Shown here piece by piece: positions 1 to 8,636 of a stretch of 64,000 nucleotides of DNA (the first letter of the stretch is position 1; each line of letters opens with the position of its first letter). The stretch comes from PALG01 sp964495885 (GTDB taxonomy: Bacteria; Bacteroidota; Bacteroidia; Flavobacteriales; Flavobacteriaceae): contig CAZBWO010000001.1 in NCBI GenBank assembly GCA_964495885.1, positions 62,001 through 126,000 on the forward strand, written 5' to 3'. The notes below the pieces were generated by a model, which ran no database searches, had not been told where the DNA came from, and saw only the letters and a list, made by a program, of their open reading frames with translations. The position numbers and the translations under genes were made by a program.

Positions 1-85
1 TTTATTAAATATGCCGAAAAATTTAATTCTTTTACCGAAAGGTAGTATTTTCAACAACTTTTTAATCAAAAATTATATAATTACT

Positions 86-3037
86 ATGAAAATTAACTAT
101 TACGCAGTGTTTTTTGCTCTTCTTTTGGGATGGGCGATGAATGCGCAAGACAGTTTAGGACCTTCGGTAGTAGCCACAGCTGATGGGTACACCTATGTTC
201 CATCAATTGCATCCAGAATGAGTGAGCTTACCCCAGCTACTATCAAGGGAGAAGCACAGGATGGGAGATCCTATACTTGGAAAAGAGAGATTGTTCCTGG
301 AAAAGGATTACAACCAGATGTACTTTCCAAAACTCCTCATCAGTTAGAGCAACAAGTACCCGGTAGAGCGCCAGACCTAGTTTTTACTACTGCTTTTTCT
401 GGATCATCCCCAACAGATCCATCCATAGCAGTTGGACCTAACCACGTATTTGCCGTATTCAATACCGGTTTTGCCATTTACGATAAAGACGGAAACCAAT
501 TAGTAGGGCAAACTTCACCAAACCCAGCTATATTTCCTTCCTCTGGTTGTTGTGACCTTACTGTATCATATGATCCTGTTGCTACTTCAGCGGGGAACCC
601 TACCCCAGGACGTTGGATCGTTTCCTTTTTAGGAGGAGGTGCCCAGGTTGCGGTTTCAGATGGACCAGACCCTGTAAACGATGGTTGGAATGTATACAAC
701 ATCAACACCATCAACGATTATCAAAAGCTTTCTGTTTGGAGTGATGGATACTATGTAACAGATCAATCTAGTGGAAACCGTGTTTATGCCATGGAAAGAC
801 AAGCAATGCTAGATGGAGAACCAGCAGGGAATGTATCCATTCAAGGATTTCAACTTCCTAACTTTAACAACCTAGGCTTTGCAAGTGTACAAGTATTGAA
901 CATTGCAGATGATCAATACCCTGGCCCTGGAAATGCTACAGTTGTATTTTTTCAAGATGATGCCTATCCTGGCCAGTCTGATGACAGTATCAAATTCTGG
1001 GACTTGGATGTAGATTTCGACACCCCTGGAAACTCTGTTATTTCTGCACCGCAGGAAGTAGTGGTAACACCTTTTACTTCTATTTTTGATGGTACTTCCT
1101 TTGATAATCTGACACAACCTGGCGGAGGTGCAGACATTGATGCCCTTCAAGGAATCATTATGAACCAGGCACAGTATAAAAAGTTTCCTACCTACAATTC
1201 CTGTGTGTTCAATTTTGTGATAGATATTGATCCTACTAGTGGTGAGCAGGCTGCCATCCGTTGGTATGAATTTAGACAAACTGCAGACGGACAACCTTGG
1301 ACCTTGGAACAAGAAGGAACTTTCGCTGCGGCAGATGGCACACACTATTGGCATGGTAGTATGATTATGGACAACCAAGGAAATATTGGGATGGGCTTTA
1401 GTGCGATGTCTAATGCTGCAACTGGGAATGGAACTTCAGACTCTTTTGTATCTAGTTATTACACCGGAAGACTATCTACAGATCCTAATGGAACCATGAC
1501 AGTTGCTCCACAGCTCATTTTTCAAGGATTGGCAAATATTCCAAACCTAAGATATGGGGATTACAGTAAAATTGATATAGACCCCAATGACTATCAAACG
1601 ATGTACTTTGTAAATGAAGTGATGCAACCACAGCGTTCCAATGTATGTGGACGATTTAAAATTGCACCCGATTTTGACAACGACGTGGGAATTGTTGATA
1701 TTGTTGCTCCTGTGAATGGAGATCTTTCAGCACCTCAAGACATTACGGTTACTATAAGAAACTTTGGTGTGTTGGATGCGTCCAATATCCCCGTAAGTTA
1801 TTCTATTGATGGCGCTACTGCCGTAACTGGAAACTTTGCTGGTACCATTGCATCTGGAGCTACTGTAAACTACACGTTTACAACACAAGGGGATTTCTCT
1901 ACGGAAGGACAGACATATACCATTTCTGCGACCACAGATTATGGTATTGACGAAAACACTGCCAACGATGAATTTTCAAAAGATGTTACGCACGTATTTG
2001 CTGATGACGTTGGTGTTACTGAAGTTACCGAACCAGTTAGCGGTGAAGGCCTTGGTAATGAAGATGTAACTATTACTATTGAAAACTTCGGAACGGCAAA
2101 TCAGACAGGTTTCGATGTTTTCTATACCATCGACGGCGGAACACCCGTAGTTGAAAATGTAGGGGCAGACATGGTACCTGCCGGTGGAACACTTTCCTAT
2201 ACTTTTGCAACACAAGCCAATCTTTCAGCTACAGGTCAATACGAAATAGTAGCCGGTACGCAACTTAGTGGTGACAGTGTTAGTGATAATGATGAAACTA
2301 CTATTACCGTAGATAACTTTACCTGTAATTCTGAATTAAATGATACGGTATTCCCCGTTGGTCCGAATGCAGGTACGGTAACTACTTCCACAATTAGTAT
2401 TTCTGAAGATGTGACCGTTAGCGATGTAAATGTTACGGTAAACATAGATCATACTTGGGTATCTGATCTTGAAATTAAGTTGGTTTCCCCAGACAATACC
2501 GAAGTAATTTTGGTTTCTGGCGAAGGTGGAAATGGCGATGACTTTATCAATACCACCTTTGATGATGAAGCAACCACTCCTATTGCAGGGCAAAGTGCAC
2601 CGTTTACAGGTGTTTTCCAACCGCAGGAAAGTCTTTCTACTTTTGATGGTATGTTGGCCGCAGGTGATTGGGATCTCGTAATTACAGATAATGCCAATCA
2701 AGACGGAGGACAACTTAATGACTGGACCTTGGAAATTTGCGGGGTTGATGTGTTAGGGGTAAATAATTTTGAATTTTCTGATGGCAGCGAACTTATTATC
2801 GTTGACAAAGGAAACGACCTCTATCAACTTACCATGCCTACGACAGATGTTACCAATACACTGTTATTAACGGTAACAGACATGTCTGGAAAGCGTTTGT
2901 TTAGATATCCTTTAGATAATGAAAACGGACAAGGATACAGCTATGCATTAGATATGAGCTATGTAGCTTCCGGAGTATATATCATCCGATTGGGAGATGA
3001 AAACCGCGGAAGTGTAAAACGAATAATCGTTAGATAA
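86..3037 (+). CDS. Large secreted T9SS-sorted protein with CARDB-like repeats and a P-domain
   Basis: The 983-residue product starts with a signal peptide (residues 1-21, ending MNAQ). The ATG at 86 is chosen because it opens this signal peptide; an in-frame ATG at 11 only adds 25 unlikely residues. A long N-terminal region of about 500 residues has no family I can name. Two CARDB-like adhesion repeats follow (about 530-740, each with a pattern like VTITIENFG), then a proprotein-convertase-type P-domain (about 750-885, motif HTWVSDLEIKLVSP). The last 70 residues are a type A type IX secretion sorting domain (SGVYIIRL then VKRIIVR). It is therefore probably exported to the cell surface or medium through the T9SS. 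I see no peptidase catalytic motif, so its enzymatic role is unknown. It is monocistronic and closed by a strong terminator. Confidence 0.85.
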   Translation: MKINYYAVFFALLLGWAMNAQDSLGPSVVATADGYTYVPSIASRMSELTPATIKGEAQDGRSYTWKREIVPGKGLQPDVLSKTPHQLEQQVPGRAPDLVFTTAFSGSSPTDPSIAVGPNHVFAVFNTGFAIYDKDGNQLVGQTSPNPAIFPSSGCCDLTVSYDPVATSAGNPTPGRWIVSFLGGGAQVAVSDGPDPVNDGWNVYNINTINDYQKLSVWSDGYYVTDQSSGNRVYAMERQAMLDGEPAGNVSIQGFQLPNFNNLGFASVQVLNIADDQYPGPGNATVVFFQDDAYPGQSDDSIKFWDLDVDFDTPGNSVISAPQEVVVTPFTSIFDGTSFDNLTQPGGGADIDALQGIIMNQAQYKKFPTYNSCVFNFVIDIDPTSGEQAAIRWYEFRQTADGQPWTLEQEGTFAAADGTHYWHGSMIMDNQGNIGMGFSAMSNAATGNGTSDSFVSSYYTGRLSTDPNGTMTVAPQLIFQGLANIPNLRYGDYSKIDIDPNDYQTMYFVNEVMQPQRSNVCGRFKIAPDFDNDVGIVDIVAPVNGDLSAPQDITVTIRNFGVLDASNIPVSYSIDGATAVTGNFAGTIASGATVNYTFTTQGDFSTEGQTYTISATTDYGIDENTANDEFSKDVTHVFADDVGVTEVTEPVSGEGLGNEDVTITIENFGTANQTGFDVFYTIDGGTPVVENVGADMVPAGGTLSYTFATQANLSATGQYEIVAGTQLSGDSVSDNDETTITVDNFTCNSELNDTVFPVGPNAGTVTTSTISISEDVTVSDVNVTVNIDHTWVSDLEIKLVSPDNTEVILVSGEGGNGDDFINTTFDDEATTPIAGQSAPFTGVFQPQESLSTFDGMLAAGDWDLVITDNANQDGGQLNDWTLEICGVDVLGVNNFEFSDGSELIIVDKGNDLYQLTMPTTDVTNTLLLTVTDMSGKRLFRYPLDNENGQGYSYALDMSYVASGVYIIRLGDENRGSVKRIIVR

Positions 3038-3056
3038 CCATCGTGTTCATTCACAT

Positions 3057-3090
3057 AAAAAAATGCCCTCTAATAGAGGGCATTTTTTAT
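3057..3090. terminator. Bidirectional intrinsic terminator
   Basis: A 10-bp perfect stem (ATGCCCTCTA / TAGAGGGCAT, one-base loop at 3073) is flanked by an A-run and a T-run, so it can stop both the secreted-protein gene on the plus strand and the convergent trxB on the minus strand. Confidence 0.9.
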
Positions 3091-3106
3091 AATATAAGAT
3101 GTATTC

Positions 3107-4078
3107 TTAGGCCTTCAAAGCTTCTTCTTTATCTTCAATAGTTACTAGGTATCGTTCTGCATCCAAGGCAGCCATACATCCAGTTCCTGCTGCGGTAACA
3201 GCTTGCCGATAGACTTTATCCTGCACATCTCCACTCGCAAAAACACCCGGTTTATTGGTTTTGGTAGTTTTCCCTTGAGTTTTGATATACCCTGTATCAT
3301 CCATATCCAGTTGTCCCTTGAATATCTCTGTGTTGGGTTTGTGGCCAATTGCAATGAATAGCCCAGTAACCGGAATATCTTCTTTCTCCCCTGTTTGATT
3401 ATTTACTACTTTAATACCTTCCACAACTTGATCTCCCAAAACCTCTTCTATTTCGGTGTTGTAGCGAAGATCTATATTACTTGTATTATTCACACGGTGT
3501 TGCATCGCCTTAGAGGCACGCATTTCATCTTTGCGTACCAACATGGTCACTTTGCTACAGATATTCGCCAAATAGGTAGCTTCTTCAGCAGCAGTATCCC
3601 CACCCCCTACTATCGCCACATCCTGACCTTTGTAAAAGAATCCATCACAAACGGCACAAGCGGAAACTCCACCACCACGAAGACGTTGCTCACTAGGGAG
3701 TCCTAAATATTTTGCAGTAGCCCCAGTAGCAAGGATTACTGTTTCGGCCTCTATATGCTTTTCATTATCTACGATTACTTTATGAATTCCTCCAACTTCA
3801 TCACTAAAATCAACCGAAGTAACCATCCCAATACGTACTTCTGTTCCAAAGCGTTCTGCTTGTTGCTGTAATTGAACCATCATGGTAGGTCCATCGATTC
3901 CTTCGGGATACCCAGGGAAATTATCAACTTCAGTAGTAGTGGTAAGTTGTCCGCCAGGTTCCATCCCCGTATACACCACAGGTTTTAAATCTGCCCTAGC
4001 CGCATAAATAGCTGCAGTATAGCCCGCAGGTCCAGAACCAATGATCAAGCATTTTATTTTTTCAATATTTTCAGACAT
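3107..4078 (-). CDS. trxB: Thioredoxin reductase
   Basis: The 323-residue flavoprotein transfers electrons from NADPH through FAD to thioredoxin in the cytoplasm. It has the FAD-binding GSGPAG motif (14-19), the redox-active CAVC pair (141-144), the NADPH-binding GGGDTA motif (158-163) and the C-terminal FAD motif with GD (ASGDVQD). Length is typical for low-molecular-weight bacterial thioredoxin reductases. It is transcribed alone on the minus strand; a TACTTTTA -7-like element lies at 4105-4112. A thioredoxin gene lies at 23.4 kb in the same window, a plausible partner. Confidence 0.97.
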   Translation of the reverse strand: MSENIEKIKCLIIGSGPAGYTAAIYAARADLKPVVYTGMEPGGQLTTTTEVDNFPGYPEGIDGPTMMVQLQQQAERFGTEVRIGMVTSVDFSDEVGGIHKVIVDNEKHIEAETVILATGATAKYLGLPSEQRLRGGGVSACAVCDGFFYKGQDVAIVGGGDTAAEEATYLANICSKVTMLVRKDEMRASKAMQHRVNNTSNIDLRYNTEIEEVLGDQVVEGIKVVNNQTGEKEDIPVTGLFIAIGHKPNTEIFKGQLDMDDTGYIKTQGKTTKTNKPGVFASGDVQDKVYRQAVTAAGTGCMAALDAERYLVTIEDKEEALKA

Positions 4079-4176
4079 TGTATGTGTTTTGTTATTTAGA
4101 GGTATAAAAGTAGGGACTTTCCCTTAAAACTTACAGGAAAAGTTATTAAGAATTATTATCAATTCATTCAGAAAAA

Positions 4177-4629
4177 CTATGTGAAAAGCTTCGGAAAAAA
4201 ACGTCCTGTACGTTCTTTGTAATCCCTGTATTCTGAATGCCGCTGGACTAAGTATTCTTCTTCTAAACGCGACTTAAAATATAAGACAAGCCAAAGAATG
4301 CTACTGATGACAACCAATATAATGGACATTTTAAGAAAAGCATACGAAAACATGATGAGAAGAATACCAGTATAAATTGGATGTCTCACATATTTATAGA
4401 TTCCATTTGAGATAAGGGTATTCTTCTTTTTAGGTGAAGGAAATACGGTAAGGTTTTCCTCTAAATTTAGGATTCCAAAAATAATAACCAAAATTCCCAA
4501 AGCCACCAATGGCCAAAGAATATAACCCCAAATTGTTAAATTGGGAATGTAAGGAGGCTCTGCCAAAATAAAGTAGCAGGCAAATAGCGTAAATTGTATG
4601 ACAATAAAAAGCAGGTCTTTTTTCACCAT
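4177..4629 (-). CDS. Isoprenylcysteine carboxyl methyltransferase-family membrane protein
   Basis: The 150-residue integral membrane protein has about four transmembrane segments and the C-terminal signature of the ICMT/PEMT-like family: YKYVRHPIYTG at about 82-92, followed by a hydrophobic hairpin and an EEEYL...Y.DY.ERTGRFFP tail. Family members use S-adenosylmethionine to methylate lipid-like or prenylated substrates, but bacterial copies of this size are mostly uncharacterised, so the substrate is unknown. A perfect TAGTTTTG promoter element lies upstream at 4661-4668 (minus orientation). An FNR-like dyad (4697-4708) is 38 bp from it, unlike the strict 33 bp seen elsewhere, so control of this gene by the dyad is uncertain. 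Confidence 0.8.
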   Translation of the reverse strand: MVKKDLLFIVIQFTLFACYFILAEPPYIPNLTIWGYILWPLVALGILVIIFGILNLEENLTVFPSPKKKNTLISNGIYKYVRHPIYTGILLIMFSYAFLKMSIILVVISSILWLVLYFKSRLEEEYLVQRHSEYRDYKERTGRFFPKLFT

Positions 4630-4696
4630 TTCTTTTATTTGAAAATTCAGGACTTTGGAACAAAACTACGGGATATTTTTTGGAAACCCATAAACA

Positions 4697-4739
4697 TGAC
4701 ATAAGTCATTTTTTAAGAATACACCAAATTTTAATTTTA
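4697..4739 (+). promoter_or_regulatory. FNR/FixK-like box plus -7 element driving the intergenic RNA
   Basis: The dyad ATGACATAAGTCAT occupies 4696-4709 (core 4697-4708, centre 4702.5). A TAATTTTA -7 element lies at 4732-4739, centre 4735.5, exactly 33 bp downstream. The same element sequence and spacing are used by the ccoS-NO promoter. The predicted start site is about 4742-4744, and no protein gene follows on the plus strand before the terminator at 4848. Confidence 0.75.
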
Positions 4740-4741
4740 CA

Positions 4742-4848
4742 TCGGAAAATATTAAATAGCGGAAACAATTCCTGTTTCCATAACTTTTCCGAGATTGGTT
4801 TTTTAGTTGAAAAAAAGCGGGAATTCAAATTGAATACCCGCTTTTTTG
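4742..4848 (+). ncRNA. Candidate oxygen-regulated small RNA (FnrS-like by logic)
   Basis: This gene-free segment is bounded by an FNR-like promoter and an intrinsic terminator. The predicted RNA begins with TCGGAAAA (4742-4749), which pairs perfectly with TTTTCCGA (4785-4792). Nested inside is a second perfect hairpin, GGAAAC (4761-4766) with GTTTCC (4774-4779). A single-stranded linker (about 4793-4810, containing TTGGTTTTTTAG) leads into the terminator hairpin (GCGGG 4817-4821 with CCCGC 4837-4841, plus ATTCAA/TTGAAT inside) and six Ts. No plausible ORF with a ribosome site is present. The promoter, structure and terminator are read directly from the sequence; that it is a regulatory RNA is inference. 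Confidence 0.65.
4811..4848. terminator. Bidirectional intrinsic terminator
   Basis: The stem GCGGG-A-ATTCAA / TTGAAT-A-CCCGC has A6 before it and T6 after it. On the plus strand it ends the candidate sRNA; on the minus strand it ends the cbb3 assembly operon just after the 49-residue gene that stops at 4871. Confidence 0.85.
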
Positions 4849-4870
4849 TTATCATTGTAAAAAGTAAACC

Positions 4871-5020
4871 TTACATTTCGTCTTCTGTATCTTCTGCTTT
4901 TTTTCCGCTACTCATAAAATAGATAAGCATTACTATTAATATGACTACCACCAAAGCGAAAAGCCCAATCATTAAGACTCCATTGCCCCAGTCTACTAAA
5001 GGTATTTTATTTAAAATCAT
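4871..5020 (-). CDS. 49-residue single-pass membrane microprotein, last gene of the cbb3 operon
   Basis: The reading frame encodes 49 residues starting MILNKIPLVDWGNG and ending in an acidic, lysine-containing tail (SSGKKAEDTEDEM). One strong transmembrane helix spans about residues 15-36. It begins 12 nt after the SafE-like gene and is followed by the operon terminator, so it is very likely translated with the cbb3 assembly genes. I do not recognise a named family. Small single-helix proteins (CcoQ, CcoM, CcoS) are typical cbb3 partners, so an accessory or assembly role is a reasonable guess, not a demonstrated one. It is too short to appear in most automatic gene calls. Confidence 0.7.
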   Translation of the reverse strand: MILNKIPLVDWGNGVLMIGLFALVVVILIVMLIYFMSSGKKAEDTEDEM

Positions 5021-5032
5021 GATATTGGTGTT

Positions 5033-5770
5033 TTATGGTTTAAGTATAAATGTTGTTTGTGCTGAAACTGTTGTACAATGTTGTTGTGCTTCAATTTTAT
5101 TTGTAACTGGTTTGGGTGATAAGTAAGGGATGCCCAAGCCCATGCCTCTTAATACAAATACACAACCAATTAGAAAAACAGCAACAGGAATTATTTTTCT
5201 TATTTTCTCACGAAAGTTCCCTTTTAGGAAGTTTCCAAGATAAATAGCTGTAGTCATTAGCGGTATCGTTCCCGCACCAAATGCAATCATGTATAAACTT
5301 CCTTCCAAAATGGTACCACTGGCAATCGCTCCAAAAATTGCCATATAAACAAGTCCGCAAGGCAAAAATCCATTTAAAAACCCTATGGTAAAAAACGTAT
5401 CTGGCGTTCTTTTTTTAAGTTGTGAGCCTAAAGCCGATTTCACTTTGGAAATCACTTTGTAAAGTGGTTTGGTGAGGGTATACTTTGAAAGCCACTGTTG
5501 CGGAATCAATACGGAAAGAATCATCAATACCCCCATGGCAATGGAGAGCTGTTGTTGCATTCCAAAAAGATATAAGCCCTTTCCCAATAGCCCAAAAAGG
5601 ATCCCAAGAATACTGTAAGTAAAAATCCTTCCTCCGTGATACAAGGTTAACTGAAGGTATTTTGTAAAGGAAGAAGAGCGATCCAACGGCAATAAAAAAG
5701 CAATGGGCCCACACATTCCCACGCAGTGGAAACTACCCAAAAGCCCTAATATAAATGCCGTTGCTATCAT
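5033..5770 (-). CDS. SafE/TauE-type membrane protein of the cbb3 cluster
   Basis: The 245-residue protein has six or so transmembrane helices arranged as two repeats. It carries the HCVGMCGP motif near residue 15 and a matching glycine/proline-rich FLPCGLVY motif in the second half, characteristic of the sulfite exporter TauE/SafE-like branch related to the DsbD/CcsB membrane domain. In cbb3 clusters this branch is usually found next to ccoG-ccoH and is thought to help cytochrome or copper-centre assembly, perhaps by moving copper or reducing equivalents. It overlaps the ccoH stop by one nucleotide. True sulfite export is unlikely in this context. Confidence 0.85.
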   Translation of the reverse strand: MIATAFILGLLGSFHCVGMCGPIAFLLPLDRSSSFTKYLQLTLYHGGRIFTYSILGILFGLLGKGLYLFGMQQQLSIAMGVLMILSVLIPQQWLSKYTLTKPLYKVISKVKSALGSQLKKRTPDTFFTIGFLNGFLPCGLVYMAIFGAIASGTILEGSLYMIAFGAGTIPLMTTAIYLGNFLKGNFREKIRKIIPVAVFLIGCVFVLRGMGLGIPYLSPKPVTNKIEAQQHCTTVSAQTTFILKP

Positions 5771-6216
5771 TAATACCTAATTTCCTTTTTGTACAAATAA
5801 TCTTCCCCGTTCATTTTCCAGTGGATGCTTACTTTCCAAAAGCCATCCACTAATTGATCGTCTGGTACCAACATTTTTAAATCTGTTAGTTTCAGCGGTA
5901 ATTTATAATCCAACTTCTCATTGGAGGGTCGATACATTTCCACAGTTCCTTCATATGTATTCTCCCCCAATTCCTGCGGAAAAGTAAACCAAATCCCTTC
6001 CGAAGTCTTTTCATATTGAATTTGCGCAGAAAGACCATTCGCCTTTTTTTCTGCATCAATCTCTGTCTGATACGCCAGGTCACGTTCATAATATGCTTCC
6101 GTAACCAAATCATGATCGTAATTTTTATCGGTCATCATAGTGATTACCATAAACATGATAAAGCCTATAAAAGCGATCATTCCCAATACAATTCCAGTTC
6201 CCCAATTAATTTTCAT
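5770..6216 (-). CDS. ccoH: FixH/CcoH family cbb3 assembly protein
   Basis: The 148-residue protein has one N-terminal transmembrane helix (about 7-27) and a periplasmic beta-rich FixH domain. Family members interact with CcoP and the CcoI copper ATPase and stabilise the cbb3 assembly complex. Helpful features are the MKINWGTGI start, the NYDHDLV..YYERDL segment after the helix and the DGFWKVSIHW motif near the C-terminus. It is six nucleotides downstream of ccoG and overlaps the next gene, matching the standard ccoGH order. Confidence 0.88.
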   Translation of the reverse strand: MKINWGTGIVLGMIAFIGFIMFMVITMMTDKNYDHDLVTEAYYERDLAYQTEIDAEKKANGLSAQIQYEKTSEGIWFTFPQELGENTYEGTVEMYRPSNEKLDYKLPLKLTDLKMLVPDDQLVDGFWKVSIHWKMNGEDYLYKKEIRY

Positions 6217-6222
6217 ATTCTT

Positions 6223-7644
6223 TTATTTAAAACTTCGAGGCCCTAAAAAGGCAGTCGTAGTTGTTTCTATTAATTCATCACCGCTAAATACCCCAATCTT
6301 CACTTTCTCACGATCACTTTTCAATGCACTGGAGTTTATTTCTATAAACAAGGTTCCCTCTTCAATACCATTTTTGTGAACAATAAAATTCTGAGCTTTT
6401 ACGGTCCTAACGGTACCATTATGAGACATCAATACAAAATGAACATCTGGGATATCCTCAGTAGTTTTATTAACAAGTTTATACGTATAAACATTGCTAA
6501 TAATGTTGTTGTCTTTGTGTTCGTACAATTGACCTGGAAGCCTTAAAACCCTAGCTTCCACATCATTTCTTAAGAAGAGCATTCCACTGAAAACCCCCAA
6601 CAAAATAACAAGTACTGCAGAATATCCTTTTAAACGTGCAGAGAATTTGAATTTTGCCTTCTTTTCAATGTTATCTTCACTTGCATACCTAATAAGTCCT
6701 TTTGGAAGGTTTACTTTTTCCATGATTTCATCACATGCATCAATACAAGCCGTACAGTTCACACATTCCAATTGGGTGCCGTTTCTAATGTCTATTCCCG
6801 TTGGGCAAACATGCACACACTGAAAACAGTCTATACAATCACCTTTCCCACTAGCTGCGCGATCTTCTTTTTTATTGAACTTGGCCCTACCCTTTTCCTT
6901 TTCTCCACGTTTATGGTCATAGGCTACAATTATGGATTTGTTATCCAACAATACCCCTTGTAGTCTTCCATAAGGACAGGCGATTACACACACCTGCTCC
7001 CTAAACCATGCGAAAATGAAGTAAAAGACTGCCGTAAAAATGAGGAGCGAAATAAAAGTACTCATGTTCTCCAAAGGCCCTTCCGTGATATATTCCAACA
7101 GCTTATCGCTACCAATTAAATAGGCAAGGAAAATGTTGGCTATAAGAAAGGAAATGATAAAGAAGATAAACCATTTCAGTACCTTCTTTCGGATTTTCTC
7201 ACCATTCCATGGTTGCTTTGCCAATCTAATTTGTTTACCACGATCACCTTCAATCCAGTATTCAATCCTTCGGAAGACCATTTCCATGAATATAGTTTGC
7301 GGACAGATCCATCCGCAGAAAATCCTTCCATAGGCCACCGTAAAAAAGATGACAAAAACCACCCCTATGATCATCATGATGACCACTAAGTGGAAATCTT
7401 GAGGCCAGAATGGAAAGCCGAAAATATTAAAACGGCGTTCCAGTACATTCAAAAGAATGAACTGGTTGCCGTTTATTTTTATAAAAGGAGATACAAAAAG
7501 AATCGTTAGCAGTGCATAACTCACCCATTTTCGATAATCATAAAACCTACCGGAAGGTTTTTTGGGATAAATCCATGATCTTTTTCCCTCTTCATTAATG
7601 GTAGCAATGCTATCCCTAAAAATTTCGTCTTCAGGTGTTTCCAA
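6223..7644 (-). CDS. ccoG: cbb3 oxidase accessory protein CcoG (ferredoxin-like, membrane)
   Basis: The 473-residue protein is the RdxA/FixG/CcoG family copper-reduction factor for cbb3 assembly. It has several transmembrane helices, cysteine motifs FCGWICPQ and VIACPYGR in the membrane part, two ferredoxin-type 4Fe-4S motifs (CIDCFQCVHVCP and CVNCTACIDAC), and a C-terminal Ig-like FixG domain. The start is unusual: there is no in-frame ATG between the ccoP stop and the conserved N-terminus, so translation most likely begins at the TTG at 7644 (giving ETPEDEIFRDSI), preceded by a purine-rich AGAAGA. It lies 38 nt after ccoP and is probably in the same operon. Confidence 0.93.
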   Translation of the reverse strand: METPEDEIFRDSIATINEEGKRSWIYPKKPSGRFYDYRKWVSYALLTILFVSPFIKINGNQFILLNVLERRFNIFGFPFWPQDFHLVVIMMIIGVVFVIFFTVAYGRIFCGWICPQTIFMEMVFRRIEYWIEGDRGKQIRLAKQPWNGEKIRKKVLKWFIFFIISFLIANIFLAYLIGSDKLLEYITEGPLENMSTFISLLIFTAVFYFIFAWFREQVCVIACPYGRLQGVLLDNKSIIVAYDHKRGEKEKGRAKFNKKEDRAASGKGDCIDCFQCVHVCPTGIDIRNGTQLECVNCTACIDACDEIMEKVNLPKGLIRYASEDNIEKKAKFKFSARLKGYSAVLVILLGVFSGMLFLRNDVEARVLRLPGQLYEHKDNNIISNVYTYKLVNKTTEDIPDVHFVLMSHNGTVRTVKAQNFIVHKNGIEEGTLFIEINSSALKSDREKVKIGVFSGDELIETTTTAFLGPRSFK

Positions 7645-7682
7645 GGTATCTTCTTTTAAATTAGCTCTTTTTTTGGGTCTTC

Positions 7683-8636
7683 TTAATCTCTTACAGTAAT
7701 GTCTGCTGCGGTGGAATCAACTACGGTTTCAGGCACTACCTCTTCTGAAGGAACAGCATCTGGATTTACCCAAATTTCACCTTCAGGGTCTTTGGGTTCT
7801 GCCGGAGTTGTTCCTTGGAACGATAGTACATAACTTGCTACTTGAGCCATTTCAACTGGCTTCAGTTCTGACTTCCAGGAAACCATCCCTTTTCCGTCAC
7901 GTCCCCCTTCCGAAATAGTTTGGAACACATTTTTGATACCGCCACCCAAAATCCAGTATTCATCGGTAAGGTTAGGACCAATTCCTCCTCCTCCATCTGC
8001 TTTATGACAGGCAATACAGTTGGTTTCAAAAATAGCCTTCCCAGCGGCCAAATCGGAAGCATCTGTAAGCAATTCTACTGTATTGACATCTACCAGATTC
8101 TTAGCGGTTTTTTTGTATTCCTCCACTGCGATACGGGCTTCTTCCATTTCAATTTCAAATTCTTCGGCCTGCATGGTACCGTCCAAAATATGGTAGCGAA
8201 CTAGGTAAATGGCAGCGAAGACAATGGTAATATAGAACCCGTACAACCACCATGGCGGGAGTTTGTTATCTAATTCACGAATGCCATCGTAATTGTGGTC
8301 TAAAACGATTTCCCCTTCCTTTTCAATAGGTTTACCGCCAGCCAACTTTTTATATATACGCTTAATACCTGCAAACTGCTGTTCCTTACGTACTTTTTCA
8401 GAAGCTAGGAATTTTTCCTGTGCTTCTGCGGAAAGTCCACGGTATAGGATACTCTTAAGGGTTTCGGCAATAATTTCAACCGCTATGGCAAACAACAATA
8501 GCATTGCCAATACGCCCCAAATGATGGGATATTTCTCAATGGCCATTTGCTCTCCTGAATCTATGGTTAATTCCAACAATACGAAGGCAAGGACTAAAAA
8601 TCCAATGACTCTTAAAAATGACATAAATGATTTCAT
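7683..8636 (-). CDS. ccoP: cbb3 oxidase subunit III (CcoP), monohaem form
   Basis: The 317-residue membrane-anchored cytochrome c passes electrons to CcoNO. Two N-terminal transmembrane helices (about 9-25 and 38-58) precede a cytoplasmic loop, the FixP N-domain signature (DNKLPPWWLYGFYI at about 123-136) with a third helix, and one cytochrome c domain with CIACH at 207-211 and a likely axial Met251. Classical proteobacterial CcoP has two CxxCH sites; only one is present here, with no degenerate second copy visible. Its start overlaps the ccoQ stop by four bases (ATGA), indicating coupling. Confidence 0.92.
   Translation of the reverse strand: MKSFMSFLRVIGFLVLAFVLLELTIDSGEQMAIEKYPIIWGVLAMLLLFAIAVEIIAETLKSILYRGLSAEAQEKFLASEKVRKEQQFAGIKRIYKKLAGGKPIEKEGEIVLDHNYDGIRELDNKLPPWWLYGFYITIVFAAIYLVRYHILDGTMQAEEFEIEMEEARIAVEEYKKTAKNLVDVNTVELLTDASDLAAGKAIFETNCIACHKADGGGGIGPNLTDEYWILGGGIKNVFQTISEGGRDGKGMVSWKSELKPVEMAQVASYVLSFQGTTPAEPKDPEGEIWVNPDAVPSEEVVPETVVDSTAADITVRD

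Noticed and set aside
872..1378. A 168-codon minus-strand frame inside the first gene
   Set aside because: It is a shadow of the secreted protein gene, with no recognisable domain and an implausible cysteine-rich composition.
4680..4922. An 80-codon plus-strand frame across the sRNA region
   Set aside because: It crosses both RNA stems and the terminator, continues antisense into the 49-residue gene, has no ribosome site and has low-complexity composition. The RNA interpretation explains the segment better.
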